Below, one piece after another: positions 44,044 to 53,084 of a stretch of DNA of 64,000 nucleotides. This stretch comes from JBBDIP01 sp050260675 (lineage in GTDB: Bacteria > Bacillota > Sulfobacillia > Fermentithermobacillales > Fermentithermobacillaceae). Under the pieces are notes generated by a model, which was given only the letters and a program-made list of their open reading frames with translations, was not told the origin of the DNA and did no database searches. The stretch is from assembly GCA_050260675.1 (NCBI GenBank), contig JBLNCN010000005.1, positions 558,001 through 622,000 on the forward strand, given 5' to 3'. Position 1 is the first letter of the stretch; every line of letters begins with the position of its first letter. The translations under genes were made by a program, and so were the position numbers.

Positions 44044-45563
44044 GCCTTTTCACCTCCTCCGCTGCTGAGGAGCATGAGTTTCTCTTCAGTGGCTTCGGCT
44101 CCCGGCATGCTGCCTACCATCCGGCCTTCGTACATGACGTAAATCCGGTCAGACAGGCCGATGAGTTCCAGCATATCGCTGGTCAGTACCAGGATCGCCG
44201 CTCCGGCGTTTGCCAGTTCTCTCAAAAGGAAGTAGATGTCCATCTTGGTCTGGACGTCGATACCCCTGGTGGGCTCGTGAAGGATGAACACCCGGGGCTC
44301 CGTGAGCAGCCACTTGCCGAAAATGACCTTTTGCTGGTTTCCACCACTAAGATTCCTGACCTTCTGAGATTGAGATGGAGTCTTTATCCCGAGTCTTTCT
44401 ATCAAGCGGCCTACTTCCGCCCGTTCCGCAGCCGAGCTCACGAACCCGAATCTCGTGAACTTGCCGAGAGCGGCAAGGATCATATTCTGCGATACCGATA
44501 ACGGGAGCGCCAGACCATCTGCTTTCCGGTCATCGCTAATGAAGGCTATCCTGGCCCTGATCGCGTCGGAGGGGGATCTGGGGAACCCCTCCCGCCCGTA
44601 CACTCTCATCCTGCCGGAGGAGAAGCGCTCGGCGCCGAAGATCGCTCTCACCAGTTCCCTTTGACCCTGACCTTCCAGCCCGCCCAGACCGACGATCTCG
44701 CCGCTCCTCACCTCAAGATCAACCTCGAACACCTTACCGGGCACAGTCGCGCTCGAGAGTTCCAGCGCCACCTCACCGGGAGGCCCGGCCAGCCTGGGCG
44801 GGTACGTGTGGGTCATCTCGCGACCGACCATCATTGTGATGAGCTGGTCCCTGGTCATATCCCCCGCGTCCCTGACGCCGACACATTCTCCGTCTTTCAT
44901 GACCATGATCCTGTCGGCCGCCCTGAAGACCTCGTCGAGCCTGTGGGAGATGAAGATGATGCCGATGCCCTTCCCGGCCAGACCTTTCACCAGCGACAAC
45001 AAGTGGTCCACTTCCGTGGTGGATAGGCTGGACGTCGGTTCATCCAGGATGAGGACCTTCGGCTCCCGCGACAGCGCCTTGGCTATCTCAACCATCTGAA
45101 CCTCGGCTGGAGATAGGGTGAACGCCATTGAGTTTACGTCGATGCCCTCGTATATCCGGGACAGCACTCGCGCCGCCTCGCTCGCGATTTTCCGCTGGTC
45201 CAGGACGCCGCGACGATAAGGCTCGTGTCCCAACAGGATGTTCTCCGCCACACTGAGGTAGGGGATGAGGCTGTTCTCCTGGTGGACGTAGGCGATCCCA
45301 AGTTCCTGGGCCTGTTGGGGATCACGGATCCTCGCCGGGCTGCCGTCAATGACTACGGAACCGCTGTCCGGCTCGAATACTCCGCCAAGTATGTTGCAGA
45401 AAGTGCTCTTGCCTGCGCCGTTCTCCCCGACCAATGCGAGGACCTCTCCACGCCTGAGCTCCACGCTCAGATCGTGCAGGGCGCGCACTCCCGGGAACGA
45501 CTTGGAGAGACCCTCGGCCCGAAGCACTACTGCGTGGTCGTCCTTGACCGGTTCAGCACTCAT
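44040..45563 (-). CDS. Double-domain ABC sugar importer ATPase (RbsA/MglA-like)
   Basis: A 507-residue ATPase with two ABC cassettes, standard for CUT2 importers. The first has Walker A GENGAGKST near 49, signature LSPAEVQMVEIAKALS and Walker B VLILDEPTSSLS near 170; the second has a degenerate Walker A (GLEGQGQRE), the signature LSGGNQQKVIFGKWL near 410 and Walker B VFILHEPTRGID, in which His replaces the usual Asp. Such a weakened second site is common in this family. ATG 45563 follows a GGGGGTGGTGGG run; the 46 extra upstream codons of the open frame fall in the intergenic hairpin and are not counted. Confidence 0.92.
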   Translation of the reverse strand: MSAEPVKDDHAVVLRAEGLSKSFPGVRALHDLSVELRRGEVLALVGENGAGKSTFCNILGGVFEPDSGSVVIDGSPARIRDPQQAQELGIAYVHQENSLIPYLSVAENILLGHEPYRRGVLDQRKIASEAARVLSRIYEGIDVNSMAFTLSPAEVQMVEIAKALSREPKVLILDEPTSSLSTTEVDHLLSLVKGLAGKGIGIIFISHRLDEVFRAADRIMVMKDGECVGVRDAGDMTRDQLITMMVGREMTHTYPPRLAGPPGEVALELSSATVPGKVFEVDLEVRSGEIVGLGGLEGQGQRELVRAIFGAERFSSGRMRVYGREGFPRSPSDAIRARIAFISDDRKADGLALPLSVSQNMILAALGKFTRFGFVSSAAERAEVGRLIERLGIKTPSQSQKVRNLSGGNQQKVIFGKWLLTEPRVFILHEPTRGIDVQTKMDIYFLLRELANAGAAILVLTSDMLELIGLSDRIYVMYEGRMVGSMPGAEATEEKLMLLSSGGGEKA

Positions 45564-45581
45564 GAGCCCACCACCCCCGTT

Positions 45582-45642
45582 GGCAACGGCGGGAAGGAGG
45601 GCCGGCCCCGGGCGAGGGCCGGTACCCTCCCGCCTGTTGCCG
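45582..45642 (-). terminator. Long hairpin between binding-protein and ATPase genes
   Basis: GGCAACGGCGGGA at 45582-45594 pairs with TCCCGCCTGTTGCC at 45629-45642 (one bulge), with further GC-rich pairing inside. It starts 1 nt past the binding-protein stop. In ABC importer operons such structures protect the upstream mRNA or partly end transcription, so the binding protein is made in excess. Confidence 0.7.
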
Positions 45643-45643
45643 G

Positions 45644-46690
45644 CTACTTCGTCTGGCCGAACAGAGCCGTGATGTCTTCCGCGCTGAGCCTTGTGTTGCA
45701 CCACAGGCTGTCGGGAAGATCAGGCTTTACGTATTGATCGAGGGAATCCACGTCTATCGTCGGAACGGGCAGTACCTGTACCTTTTCAACGGTTTCACCC
45801 TTCAGAGCCTTGAGGGCCACTTCCAGGCACTCGGCGGTAAGCCAAGTGGGCTTGGAGCAAGCGATGCTGTCGAACTTGTCGACACCCTTAAGGGTCTTCC
45901 ACACCTTCAGGAAGCCGTTGTTGTCTTCCGCCGTCATCGGGACGAGGCTCCTGCCTGCTGCCTGGAAAGCCTCGACCGCTCCTCTGGTCATCTCGCCGCC
46001 TTGAGACCATACTCCGTCGATCTGGGGGTTCGCGGCCAAGAGGTTAGCCGTGGCCATCTTGGCCTTGGCGTAATCCCAGTCGGCTGAGGCCTGGCCGACG
46101 ACCTCGATCTCGGGGTACTGGTCGAAGACTTCCTTAGCGCCTTCCCACCTCACGGCGCTGGTCTGGATACCCGCAATACCGTTGAGCACGATGATCTTGC
46201 CTTTGCCGCCCAGCGCCTCGACCAGCCACTCGGCTCCGGTCTTGCCGAACGCCTTGTCGTCGACGGTCACGCAGGCAGTGTACTTGTCGGTCTCGAGGCC
46301 TTCATTTCCGGTTACGAAGACCTTGATGCCGGCCTCTACGGCCTGGTCAATCACTCTGGATACTCCGGGGCCGGAGATGGGCGACATTATGATCGCGTCG
46401 ACCTTCTTGGAGATGAGGTCCTCGATGTTGGCGATCTGCTTCTCCGCCTTGCCCTCGGACTCGGTGTAGTAGACCTGCTCGATCTCGTCGGCGTGCCTCT
46501 TCGCGGCCGCCTTGAACTCCTCGGCCGACTGCACTGACCACGTATTGCCAGCGTAGTAGATGTCGAAACCTATCTTGAACTTCTTCGACTGGGGCTCAGG
46601 CGGAGCCTTTTCGGCAGTGCATGCAGCGGCTCCTACAGACATGATGGCGATGAGGAGCAAGATCATCGCCGAACGCGCGAACTTAGTCAA
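45644..46690 (-). CDS. Sugar-binding lipoprotein of the ABC importer (RbsB-like)
   Basis: A 348-residue type 1 periplasmic-binding-fold protein, anchored as a lipoprotein: after a hydrophobic leader the lipobox VGAAAC ends at Cys24. Family signatures are KFKIGFDIYYAGNTWSVQSAEEFKAAAKRHA, IANIEDLISKKVDAIIMSPISGPGV, AGIKVFVTGNEG, KIIVLNGIAG and ANPQIDGVWSQGGEMTRGAVEAFQAAG. The ligand is a monosaccharide, polyol or similar small compound; Trp and Asp/Asn residues lining the cleft are present, but the ligand cannot be predicted. A strong hairpin follows the gene. It is encoded 121 nt after the kinase gene. Confidence 0.92.
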   Translation of the reverse strand: MTKFARSAMILLLIAIMSVGAAACTAEKAPPEPQSKKFKIGFDIYYAGNTWSVQSAEEFKAAAKRHADEIEQVYYTESEGKAEKQIANIEDLISKKVDAIIMSPISGPGVSRVIDQAVEAGIKVFVTGNEGLETDKYTACVTVDDKAFGKTGAEWLVEALGGKGKIIVLNGIAGIQTSAVRWEGAKEVFDQYPEIEVVGQASADWDYAKAKMATANLLAANPQIDGVWSQGGEMTRGAVEAFQAAGRSLVPMTAEDNNGFLKVWKTLKGVDKFDSIACSKPTWLTAECLEVALKALKGETVEKVQVLPVPTIDVDSLDQYVKPDLPDSLWCNTRLSAEDITALFGQTK

Positions 46691-46811
46691 CGAAACCCCT
46701 CCCAGTTGGTTCTTTGACTTAGACCCTTGGTCTCTTGAACTGCAGTTGATCCGGTATCTTCGGCGTGCGATGCTGGTGCTCAGCGCTAGCCCTCACCTCC
46801 CGGAGAATCTG

Positions 46812-48395
46812 TCATCGATCGAGACTGGCCTGGTGGTAGACGGGTCTAAGAGCCTTCCTGGCCATGTCGTAGACCCGGTATTGCCGGTCGTAGACCGCAA
46901 CGTCGTCCTGGCTGGCCGCGACGTCGCTCTCAAAGGAAGTCAGCTTCTTCACTGCCTCATGGATGCTGGAGAAGGCCTTTACCCCCGCGCCGGCGATGAT
47001 GGCCGCGCCTAATGCCGAGGCATCCCTCATCGCCATAGGACGCACGGGTCCACCCAGGACTCCCGCCATGATGGAACGCCATGTCCGGCTGACCGAGCCG
47101 CCTCCGCCCATATGCAGGACGCTTACGGGCAGACCGATTTCCCGGAACACGTTGAGACAATCACGGGCGTTGTACGCCACCCCTTCCATAGCTGCGCGAA
47201 CCAGGGCTCCAATCCCGGTGCCCAATGACAAGCCAACGAACCCCGCTCTCACTGAAGGATCAAACTCGGGGCTTCCGCCTCCAACAAGGAACGGCAGAAA
47301 GATCGCGCCTCCGGAGCCCGCGGGGACCTCGGCGGCCAGTTCCGAAATGCGGTCGTAGTAGGACCCCGTCCGGTCACGGAGCGCCTCGTGCTCGCCCAGT
47401 ACGCTCCGGATCCACCTGAGAGTGAGCCCGCCTGAGAAAATGGACCCCATAGCATACAGCTCGCCCGCGATTGCGTGGGGGTGGAAGGAAATGCGGCCTG
47501 CCCCACGAGGATCTACCTTGTGCGCTAGAGTGACTACCTGAGCGGCTGTGCCGATTGTTACGGCGACAACTCCTTCGTCAATGCATCCGGTTCCCAACGC
47601 GCTGCAGGCCATATCCGCTCCGCCGGCGATGACCGGGGTCCCGCGAACCAGCCCTGTCTGGGCAGCTGCCTCCGCGGTCACGCATCCCGCATGCTCGACA
47701 GTCTCCACGAGCCGCGGAAGCTTCGCGGGATCGAACCCCATCGCCTCATACAGGTCGCGCGCCCAGCTTCGTGAAATGGGGTCAAGGAACGTCGTGTTCC
47801 CAGCGTCCGTTGGTTCGGTGCAGATCTCGCCGGTGAGACGCGCTCTGACGAAATCCTTGGCCGTAAGGAATGCGGCGCTTTCGTCATACACTTCGGGTTC
47901 ATTGCGCTTGATCCACAGGAGTTTGGCAGCCACACTGCCTGCCCTTAGCGAGCCGCCGGTCATGCGCGCTACTCTGTCTTCGACCGCTTCCGCCAAGAGC
48001 CGGGATTCCTCAGTCCCCCGCGTGTCGGTCAGCATGAGGCACGGTCGCAAGGCATTGCCGTCTCTATCGACCATCACCAGACTCGACATATGGCCCGACA
48101 GCGAGACCGCTACGACGCGTGGCTTTTCTCCGCTTTGTTGCCGCGCTTGTTTGTGCGTACCGGAGACGCACTCACTTGCAGAGCGGGCATTGTCGTTGTT
48201 CAGTTGCTTAAGTACTGACTGGACCGCACTGCAGGTGGCAACCCACCAATCCTCCGGGTCTTGTTCAACCCAGCCGGGGCGGGGCGTGGACAGAGGGTAC
48301 GAGTGCGAGGCGCTCGCGAGGACAACGCCGTCCGTCGACAACGCAATCGCCTTCAGTCCCGAGGTTCCTACGTCAATCCCAATGAGGACGTCCAT
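46812..48395 (-). CDS. FGGY-family carbohydrate kinase
   Basis: A 527-residue sugar kinase related to xylulokinase and gluconate kinase. The N-terminal FGGY_N domain starts IGIDVGTSGLKAIAL; RPGWVEQDPEDWW, VSLSGHMSSLVMVD and LMLTDTRGTEE follow, with SLRAGSVAAKLLWI near 155. The C-terminal half has GTPVIAGGADMACSALGTGCIDEGVVAVTIGTAAQ and HMGGGGSVSRTWRSIMAGVLGGPV with DASALGAAIIAG (ATP site). An insertion of about 30 polar residues near 70-100 (NARSASECVSGTHKQARQQSGEKP) is unusual. The protein should phosphorylate the sugar, ketose or sugar acid brought in by the importer. The specific sugar is not predictable. Confidence 0.9.
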   Translation of the reverse strand: MDVLIGIDVGTSGLKAIALSTDGVVLASASHSYPLSTPRPGWVEQDPEDWWVATCSAVQSVLKQLNNDNARSASECVSGTHKQARQQSGEKPRVVAVSLSGHMSSLVMVDRDGNALRPCLMLTDTRGTEESRLLAEAVEDRVARMTGGSLRAGSVAAKLLWIKRNEPEVYDESAAFLTAKDFVRARLTGEICTEPTDAGNTTFLDPISRSWARDLYEAMGFDPAKLPRLVETVEHAGCVTAEAAAQTGLVRGTPVIAGGADMACSALGTGCIDEGVVAVTIGTAAQVVTLAHKVDPRGAGRISFHPHAIAGELYAMGSIFSGGLTLRWIRSVLGEHEALRDRTGSYYDRISELAAEVPAGSGGAIFLPFLVGGGSPEFDPSVRAGFVGLSLGTGIGALVRAAMEGVAYNARDCLNVFREIGLPVSVLHMGGGGSVSRTWRSIMAGVLGGPVRPMAMRDASALGAAIIAGAGVKAFSSIHEAVKKLTSFESDVAASQDDVAVYDRQYRVYDMARKALRPVYHQASLDR

Positions 48396-48461
48396 TCCTC
48401 CATACCCCCAAGGATAGTCATCCCAGTGCCGCAGTTCCGTCGTTCACCCGGCACAACCGCC

Positions 48462-49244
48462 CTACCTAACCGAACTGCTTGGGCACCCCAGTTCAGCCGA
48501 AATAGCCTGGCTGGCCTTCCTCACCAAGCCGCATATCTCAGGAAGTCTTTCGAGGGGAATCCTTGACGTCGGCCCAGACACACTGATGGCTGCGATCACT
48601 CGCCCGGTTACATCAAAGATGGGTCCGCCCACACATCGGACGCCCATCTGGTGCTCTTCATCGTCTACGGCTACGCCTTCGACCCGCACTCTCGCCAGGT
48701 TCTGAAGCAGGTCCTGCAATGAAGCCACGGAACGCTCAGTGCTGCGAACAATGCTGCGATCTCCGGCGAAACGCCGCCTTACCTCATCTTCATCCGTGAA
48801 GGCCAGCATTGCCTTTCCCAAGGCCGTACACGACAGAGGCGCTCTCTTGCCCACCCTGAAGGAGGCTTTCACAGTGTGGGGACTCTCAATGCGTTCAAGG
48901 TACACAACTTCATCCGCGTCCATGATGGCCAGATTGGCAGTCTCCCCGGACAGCCGCTGGATTTCCCGCAGGTGAGGGACCGCGACCTCGCGGAACTCGA
49001 TAGACTGGAGGAACTCACCGGTGAGGTTGAGGATACCCACTCCCAATCTGTAGCGAAGATTGGCCGGGTCCCTGCGCACGTACCCCCGGCTTGCCAAACT
49101 CGCCACCAGCCTGGAAACGGTTGCTTTGCTCAGCCCTACCTTGGCGGAAACCTCTGTGAGAGTGAGCCCGTTCGCGGCGTCGCCAATTTGCTCCAACACA
49201 TCGAGCGCGCGGTCCACGGTCTGGAGGCTCCCCGGTCCTTCCAT
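48462..49244 (-). CDS. IclR-family transcriptional regulator
   Basis: A 260-residue DNA-binding protein. The N-terminal winged helix-turn-helix (about 10-70) reads TVDRALDVLEQIGDAANGLTLTEVSAKVGLSKATVSRLVASLASRGYVRRD; the C-terminal IclR effector domain has GETANLAIMDADEVVYLERIESPH, SCTALGKAMLAF and GVAVDDEEHQMGVRCVGGPIFD, FDVTGRVIAAISVSGPTSRI. AAGGAG lies 10 nt before ATG 49244. It heads the sugar operon and most likely represses it until a pathway intermediate binds. A near-palindrome 25 nt upstream of the start is a good operator candidate. Confidence 0.93.
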   Translation of the reverse strand: MEGPGSLQTVDRALDVLEQIGDAANGLTLTEVSAKVGLSKATVSRLVASLASRGYVRRDPANLRYRLGVGILNLTGEFLQSIEFREVAVPHLREIQRLSGETANLAIMDADEVVYLERIESPHTVKASFRVGKRAPLSCTALGKAMLAFTDEDEVRRRFAGDRSIVRSTERSVASLQDLLQNLARVRVEGVAVDDEEHQMGVRCVGGPIFDVTGRVIAAISVSGPTSRIPLERLPEICGLVRKASQAISAELGCPSSSVR

Positions 49245-49268
49245 CTCGAGCCAACTCCTTCAACGCAG

Positions 49269-49289
49269 CGGTTTCACTAGATGGAACCG
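49269..49289. promoter_or_regulatory. Candidate IclR operator
   Basis: A 21-bp near-palindrome with perfect outer arms CGGTT...AACCG and inner CA...TG symmetry, 25 nt upstream of the IclR start. Its position in the leader of the regulator gene and operon fits autorepression. Confidence 0.5.
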
Positions 49290-49513
49290 TGTTACGTTCT
49301 GTGATACTCATCGAGATGTTTCGGCAACATGAGTACTGAATCCTGCCTCGTGTGAAAGAAACGCGGGGAATATCAACGTGTGACTTGGTGCTCTGACCGC
49401 CAACCGCCAGGCCTGACCTGTAGGCCACAGCAACACCGTGAGCCTCAGAGCTGTAGGCCACCGCAGGATCGCCCCCGGGCGAAATCAGAGCACAAGGTCG
49501 CCTTCGGGCGGGA

Positions 49514-50065
49514 TCACCCAGACCGCGTGTCGGCAGACTTAGCCAACTCTGCGATCTCCTCCGCCACATTGTCCAAGTAGTACAGCGGGTCGCCCGAGTG
49601 GGCGTCGATGCAGCGGATAATGGGGCTGGACCCGGTCCCTAGGCCGCAGACCCAGGTTGGGCGGTAGATGAGGCTGAACTGCTCTAGAGAGGCTTTCGGG
49701 ACGCGGCGAAACTTGTGGACGAAATACTCGATAACCTGCCTCTCCACCATCTCGTCGACGGCGGACCAATCATAACGTCGCGGAAGCAGCCTCTCTTGCG
49801 GGATGTCCGCTAGTTCGACCTCGGGAAGCCCGGCGATCAGTGACACGAACCCGATGAACGCATCAGCTCCCGCTCCCAACAGACCCGTTCTGGCGGGCAG
49901 CAGGAACCTCTTCACTTCGCACCTGTAGGTCGCGTACCAAAAAGGAAGGTAGACCAGGTGGCACTCCGCGTGTACCGAGCCGTCCTCCCTCATCTGGGCG
50001 CTCTTGCACGCCGCTCGGGCTCCACCCTTCTCACCAATAGCGGCCTTGATGACGCTGCACTCCAC
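49514..50065 (-). CDS. Hypothetical protein at the end of the sigma-54 operon
   Basis: A 183-residue protein from GTG 50065, just after a GGGGGGAG run. The N-terminal part has scattered Cys residues (MECSVIK, RAACKSAQM, HAECHLVYLP, ATYRCEVK), which might bind metal. The middle has a weakly hydrophobic GAGADAFIGFVSLIAGLPE. The C-terminal half has LEQFSLIYRPTWVCGLGTG and IIRCIDAHSGDPLYYLDNVAEEIAELA. Alternating strand-like pieces suggest an alpha+beta fold. I do not recognise the family. It is 79 nt after the symporter gene on the same strand, so it is likely the last gene of the sigma-54 operon. A 26-nt match to its 3' part occurs at 60960-60985. Confidence 0.65.
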   Translation of the reverse strand: MECSVIKAAIGEKGGARAACKSAQMREDGSVHAECHLVYLPFWYATYRCEVKRFLLPARTGLLGAGADAFIGFVSLIAGLPEVELADIPQERLLPRRYDWSAVDEMVERQVIEYFVHKFRRVPKASLEQFSLIYRPTWVCGLGTGSSPIIRCIDAHSGDPLYYLDNVAEEIAELAKSADTRSG

Positions 50066-50144
50066 GGGACTCCCCCCGGTTTGGAAGGAGGCCGCCCTGC
50101 TCCAGTGAAGTCAAGCCGGGACGGCCTCCAACCATCTTACTCAA

Positions 50145-51623
50145 CTAGGCCCTGTAGAACACGTCCAACGCTTCCTCGGAATGAGGCTTGGTTGCAAGGC
50201 TCACGACTACCGTTACTACCAAGCAAACTGTGACACCGATGATGGACGGCCAGATACCGTACGGGAAGGTGCTAAAGGACTTGAACTGCGCCCAGCTCAT
50301 CCCGTACCAGATGAGGCAGCTGGCTGCTCCGGCAATCATGCCGGCCAACGCTCCCTGGTGAGTGGCCCTCGGCCACCAGCACGTGAACACGATGGGCCAA
50401 AGGAACGCTGACGCACCCACCGAGAACGAGAAGGCCACCATCCACTGGACGGCGGCGATGGGCTTCACCGCGAACAGGAACCCAAGCCCTCCGAGCACGA
50501 CTGTTACCCAGCGCGCAATCTTCATCTCCTGGGTAGGCGTCATCTTCGGGTTCATGAACCTCTGGTAGATGTCCCGGGTAACTGCAGACGAGCCCAACAG
50601 CAGAACTGAGTCTACACTCGACATGACAGCCGCGATGACCGCCGAGAGCAGGACCCCTGTAAGGATAGGATGCATGTAAGTGGCGGCAAGGACCGGAGTG
50701 GTCAGATCGCGGTCCTTTAGGTCAGGCAACAGCACCCGGCCGGTAGGCCCGAGCAGACCCACGCACATGAAGATGAAGCTCTGGAAAATCACTGCCCAGA
50801 GCAGAGCTTTCCTCAGAGACTTCGTGTCTTTCGCTGCTAGGAACCGGAAGACGGCATGGGGAGCGCCACCGATCTGGAGGAATGACCAGCTAACCACGTT
50901 GCCAAAGACCCAGGTTCCAGTGACGAGTCCTGAGAGCTTGATAAGGTCGGGGTTAATCGCCTTGAGGGAAGTATGCATGGCGGCGAACCCACCGGCCTTG
51001 CCGATGACAGTGGGGACCAGGAACAGGAATCCCGCTATCATGACGAATCCCTGGATCAGGTCAGTGTAAGCGTCACCGAGCATGCCCGACGCTCCGGTGT
51101 AGATGATTGTTACCACGGCGCTGATGACCAGCGAGGGCATGTAATCCCATCCGAGCAGAACCTGCATGATGTTGGCTGACGCCTTCAACTGAGCTGCGAG
51201 TAGAGGCACGTAGAACAGGACGATCAGTATTGCGTACACGAGACGCACAGACGCCGAGTAGCGGCGCTCGAAGATGTCGCCGTAGGTCAGCGCGTTGATG
51301 CGCTGGGCGATCTTGCGGATGCGCTCGCCAACTGTCATGAACGTAGCCCAGGGAGCGGCTGTAGAGCTGATTGACACGGGGACGTAGTTATATCCCAGGT
51401 TAGCCCCGGTGCCAACCGATCCAATGACAGTGCCGGCGCTCATCTGAGTTGCGGCGTAGCTGAATCCAGTCGTAGCCGGCCCTAGAGTCCTGCCCGCTAC
51501 AAAGAAGTCCTCTGAGGACTTATTCCGCTTAGTTAGCCAGAAGCCCAGGAGCAGCGTACCGATCATATAGAGGACCAGGACAAGCGAGGTCCAAACGCGG
51601 CCTTCGCCTACGATATCAGTCAT
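50145..51623 (-). CDS. Sodium:solute symporter (SSS family)
   Basis: A 492-residue secondary transporter with about 13 hydrophobic helices. ATG 51623 follows AGGGGTG; the longer frame to 51746 overlaps the small membrane protein and is ignored. Typical pieces: NKSSEDFFVAGRTLGPATTGFSYAATQMSAGTVIGSVG (first helices with Na+ and substrate residues), ALTYGDIFERRYSASVRLVYAI, GASGMLGDAYTDLIQGFVMI and SAVIAAVMSSVDSVLLLGSSAVTRDIYQRF (the SSS signature around helix 8). The cargo is probably an organic acid, amino acid or peptide derivative that the two upstream hydrolases then process. It overlaps the small membrane protein gene by 8 nt. Confidence 0.9.
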   Translation of the reverse strand: MTDIVGEGRVWTSLVLVLYMIGTLLLGFWLTKRNKSSEDFFVAGRTLGPATTGFSYAATQMSAGTVIGSVGTGANLGYNYVPVSISSTAAPWATFMTVGERIRKIAQRINALTYGDIFERRYSASVRLVYAILIVLFYVPLLAAQLKASANIMQVLLGWDYMPSLVISAVVTIIYTGASGMLGDAYTDLIQGFVMIAGFLFLVPTVIGKAGGFAAMHTSLKAINPDLIKLSGLVTGTWVFGNVVSWSFLQIGGAPHAVFRFLAAKDTKSLRKALLWAVIFQSFIFMCVGLLGPTGRVLLPDLKDRDLTTPVLAATYMHPILTGVLLSAVIAAVMSSVDSVLLLGSSAVTRDIYQRFMNPKMTPTQEMKIARWVTVVLGGLGFLFAVKPIAAVQWMVAFSFSVGASAFLWPIVFTCWWPRATHQGALAGMIAGAASCLIWYGMSWAQFKSFSTFPYGIWPSIIGVTVCLVVTVVVSLATKPHSEEALDVFYRA

Positions 51624-51834
51624 CGTTGTCACCCCTGTTTGCACGCGTGACGTAGACAATGCTCCAGATGATGAGGGCAGCGTAAGCCACGTAGCATACC
51701 AGCCACACACCCCAATCCAATCCCATAGGTCCCATTGGCCAATCAAAATTCGAGGCTAGAGAGAGGAAAAGAATGAACACGATCATCGACAGGAACTGCA
51801 ACCACGGGACCTTGACCCACTTTCTCTCCAACAT
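51616..51834 (-). CDS. Small two-helix membrane protein paired with the symporter
   Basis: A 72-residue protein with two predicted helices (WLQFLSMIVFILFLSLA and VWLVCYVAYAALIIWSIVYV) and short charged ends (RKWVKVP; RANRGDNDD). Small subunits of this size commonly precede SSS symporter genes (YhdT before PanF, for example), and this one overlaps its symporter by 8 nt, indicating coupled translation and a stable complex. No sequence family is named with confidence. It follows the M20 gene by about 100 nt. Confidence 0.75.
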   Translation of the reverse strand: MLERKWVKVPWLQFLSMIVFILFLSLASNFDWPMGPMGLDWGVWLVCYVAYAALIIWSIVYVTRANRGDNDD

Positions 51835-51936
51835 TCACACCTCCGTTTGCTCCTTTACTGTTGCGTGCTGGGATCAGGTGGTCGCAATGTCGGGATGAGA
51901 CCAACCTCCTTCCTGTTCCGTGGCATACCCAATCTC

Positions 51937-53073
51937 TCAACCCAGTTCAGTGACCAGCTTCACCAGTAGCGCGATCCTCTGGGGGATCGCTTCTATGACC
52001 ATGTGCTCATGCAGGGCGTGACTGCCATCACCCACCGCGCCTAGCCCGTCCAGCGTCGGGACACCGAGGGCTGCCGTGAAGTTGCCGTCACTCCCTGCCC
52101 CGGTAGAGGACTCCGTCAACTCGAACCCTATTTCCGCAGCCAGTTCCTTTGCCTCGGCGAACAATCTCGCGATGCTCTCCGATCTCTCCATCGGCGGCCG
52201 GGTCATCCCACCGGTCACCGTGACCGAAAGCCCAGGCTTGCTTGGTTTCAGGCTAAGGATGGTGGATTCGACCTTGCGCATCTCTGTTTGATTGGGGACG
52301 CGGACGTCGATATCAGCCACCGCCTCTGCGGCTACCACGTTGGAACGAGTGCCGCCGGAGATCACCCCGACGTTGACCGTGGTGCCGGTCCCAAAGTCGG
52401 TGAGCGAGTGGAGGGTCAATATGTGCCGGGCGAGCTCCTCAACCGCGCTCACACCACGCTCGGGATCCGAACCCGAGTGGGCCGAGACCCCCGTGATCCG
52501 TAAATTGTAGGTGCCCTGCCCCTTCCGGGAGGTCTTGAGGCCGCCCCCGCGCACGCTGGGCTCGAGGACAAGGACGAACTTGCTCTTCTTGGCCTCGGAC
52601 TCAATGAGGGCCCTCGAAGAGGTGCTGCCGATCTCTTCATCCGAGTTGCATATCAGGACGATCCTGTGACTCATCTTGATGCCGAAGCGCTTGATCGCCC
52701 GTATGGCTTCCAGGGTGTAGAGGAAACCGGCCTTCATGTCGTAGATCCCCGGCCCCCAGACCTTGCCGTCCTCGATCCTGAAGGGTCGCCTCGCCACCTC
52801 GCCGACCGGCCAGACCGTATCCATGTGACACAGGATGAGCACCTGATCCTGGCCCTCTCCGTACTCCACTCGGAGATTGTCGCCGTGGTCGCCGCCGGCG
52901 AATACTTCCACGGTTGCTCCTTCGGCCTCAAACACCCGCGCCAAAAAGGCCGAGAACCTGTTCACGGCATCACGGTCAGTCGAAGGCGACTCGTGCTCAA
53001 CGAGCTCCCTGCAGAACTCCAGCATTTCGCCGATGCGGCTCTCTAGATGCTTGACTAGAACGTTATCTTCCAC
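51937..53073 (-). CDS. M20 metallopeptidase (carboxypeptidase G2-like)
   Basis: A 378-residue zinc peptidase; GTG 53073 has AGGAGG seven nt upstream. Catalytic motifs of the M20A/glutamate carboxypeptidase group are clear: ILCHMDTVWPVG (metal His and catalytic Asp), GPGIYDMKAGFLYTLEAI (bridging Asp), NSDEEIGSTSSRALIE (catalytic Glu-Glu), VLEPSVRGGGLKTSRKG and, after the dimerisation domain (VSAHSGSDPERGVSAVEELA), HALHEHMV (last metal His). It has no signal peptide and should work in the cytoplasm, removing a terminal Glu-like residue or acyl group from the compound imported by the symporter. It follows the amidohydrolase gene by 11 nt. Confidence 0.92.
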   Translation of the reverse strand: MEDNVLVKHLESRIGEMLEFCRELVEHESPSTDRDAVNRFSAFLARVFEAEGATVEVFAGGDHGDNLRVEYGEGQDQVLILCHMDTVWPVGEVARRPFRIEDGKVWGPGIYDMKAGFLYTLEAIRAIKRFGIKMSHRIVLICNSDEEIGSTSSRALIESEAKKSKFVLVLEPSVRGGGLKTSRKGQGTYNLRITGVSAHSGSDPERGVSAVEELARHILTLHSLTDFGTGTTVNVGVISGGTRSNVVAAEAVADIDVRVPNQTEMRKVESTILSLKPSKPGLSVTVTGGMTRPPMERSESIARLFAEAKELAAEIGFELTESSTGAGSDGNFTAALGVPTLDGLGAVGDGSHALHEHMVIEAIPQRIALLVKLVTELG

Positions 53074-53084
53074 CGCGTGTCCTC

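Noticed and set aside
45564..45704. 47-residue N-terminal extension of the ABC ATPase
   Set aside because: The stretch is the intergenic hairpin and the end of the binding-protein gene; family members start at the ATG at 45563.
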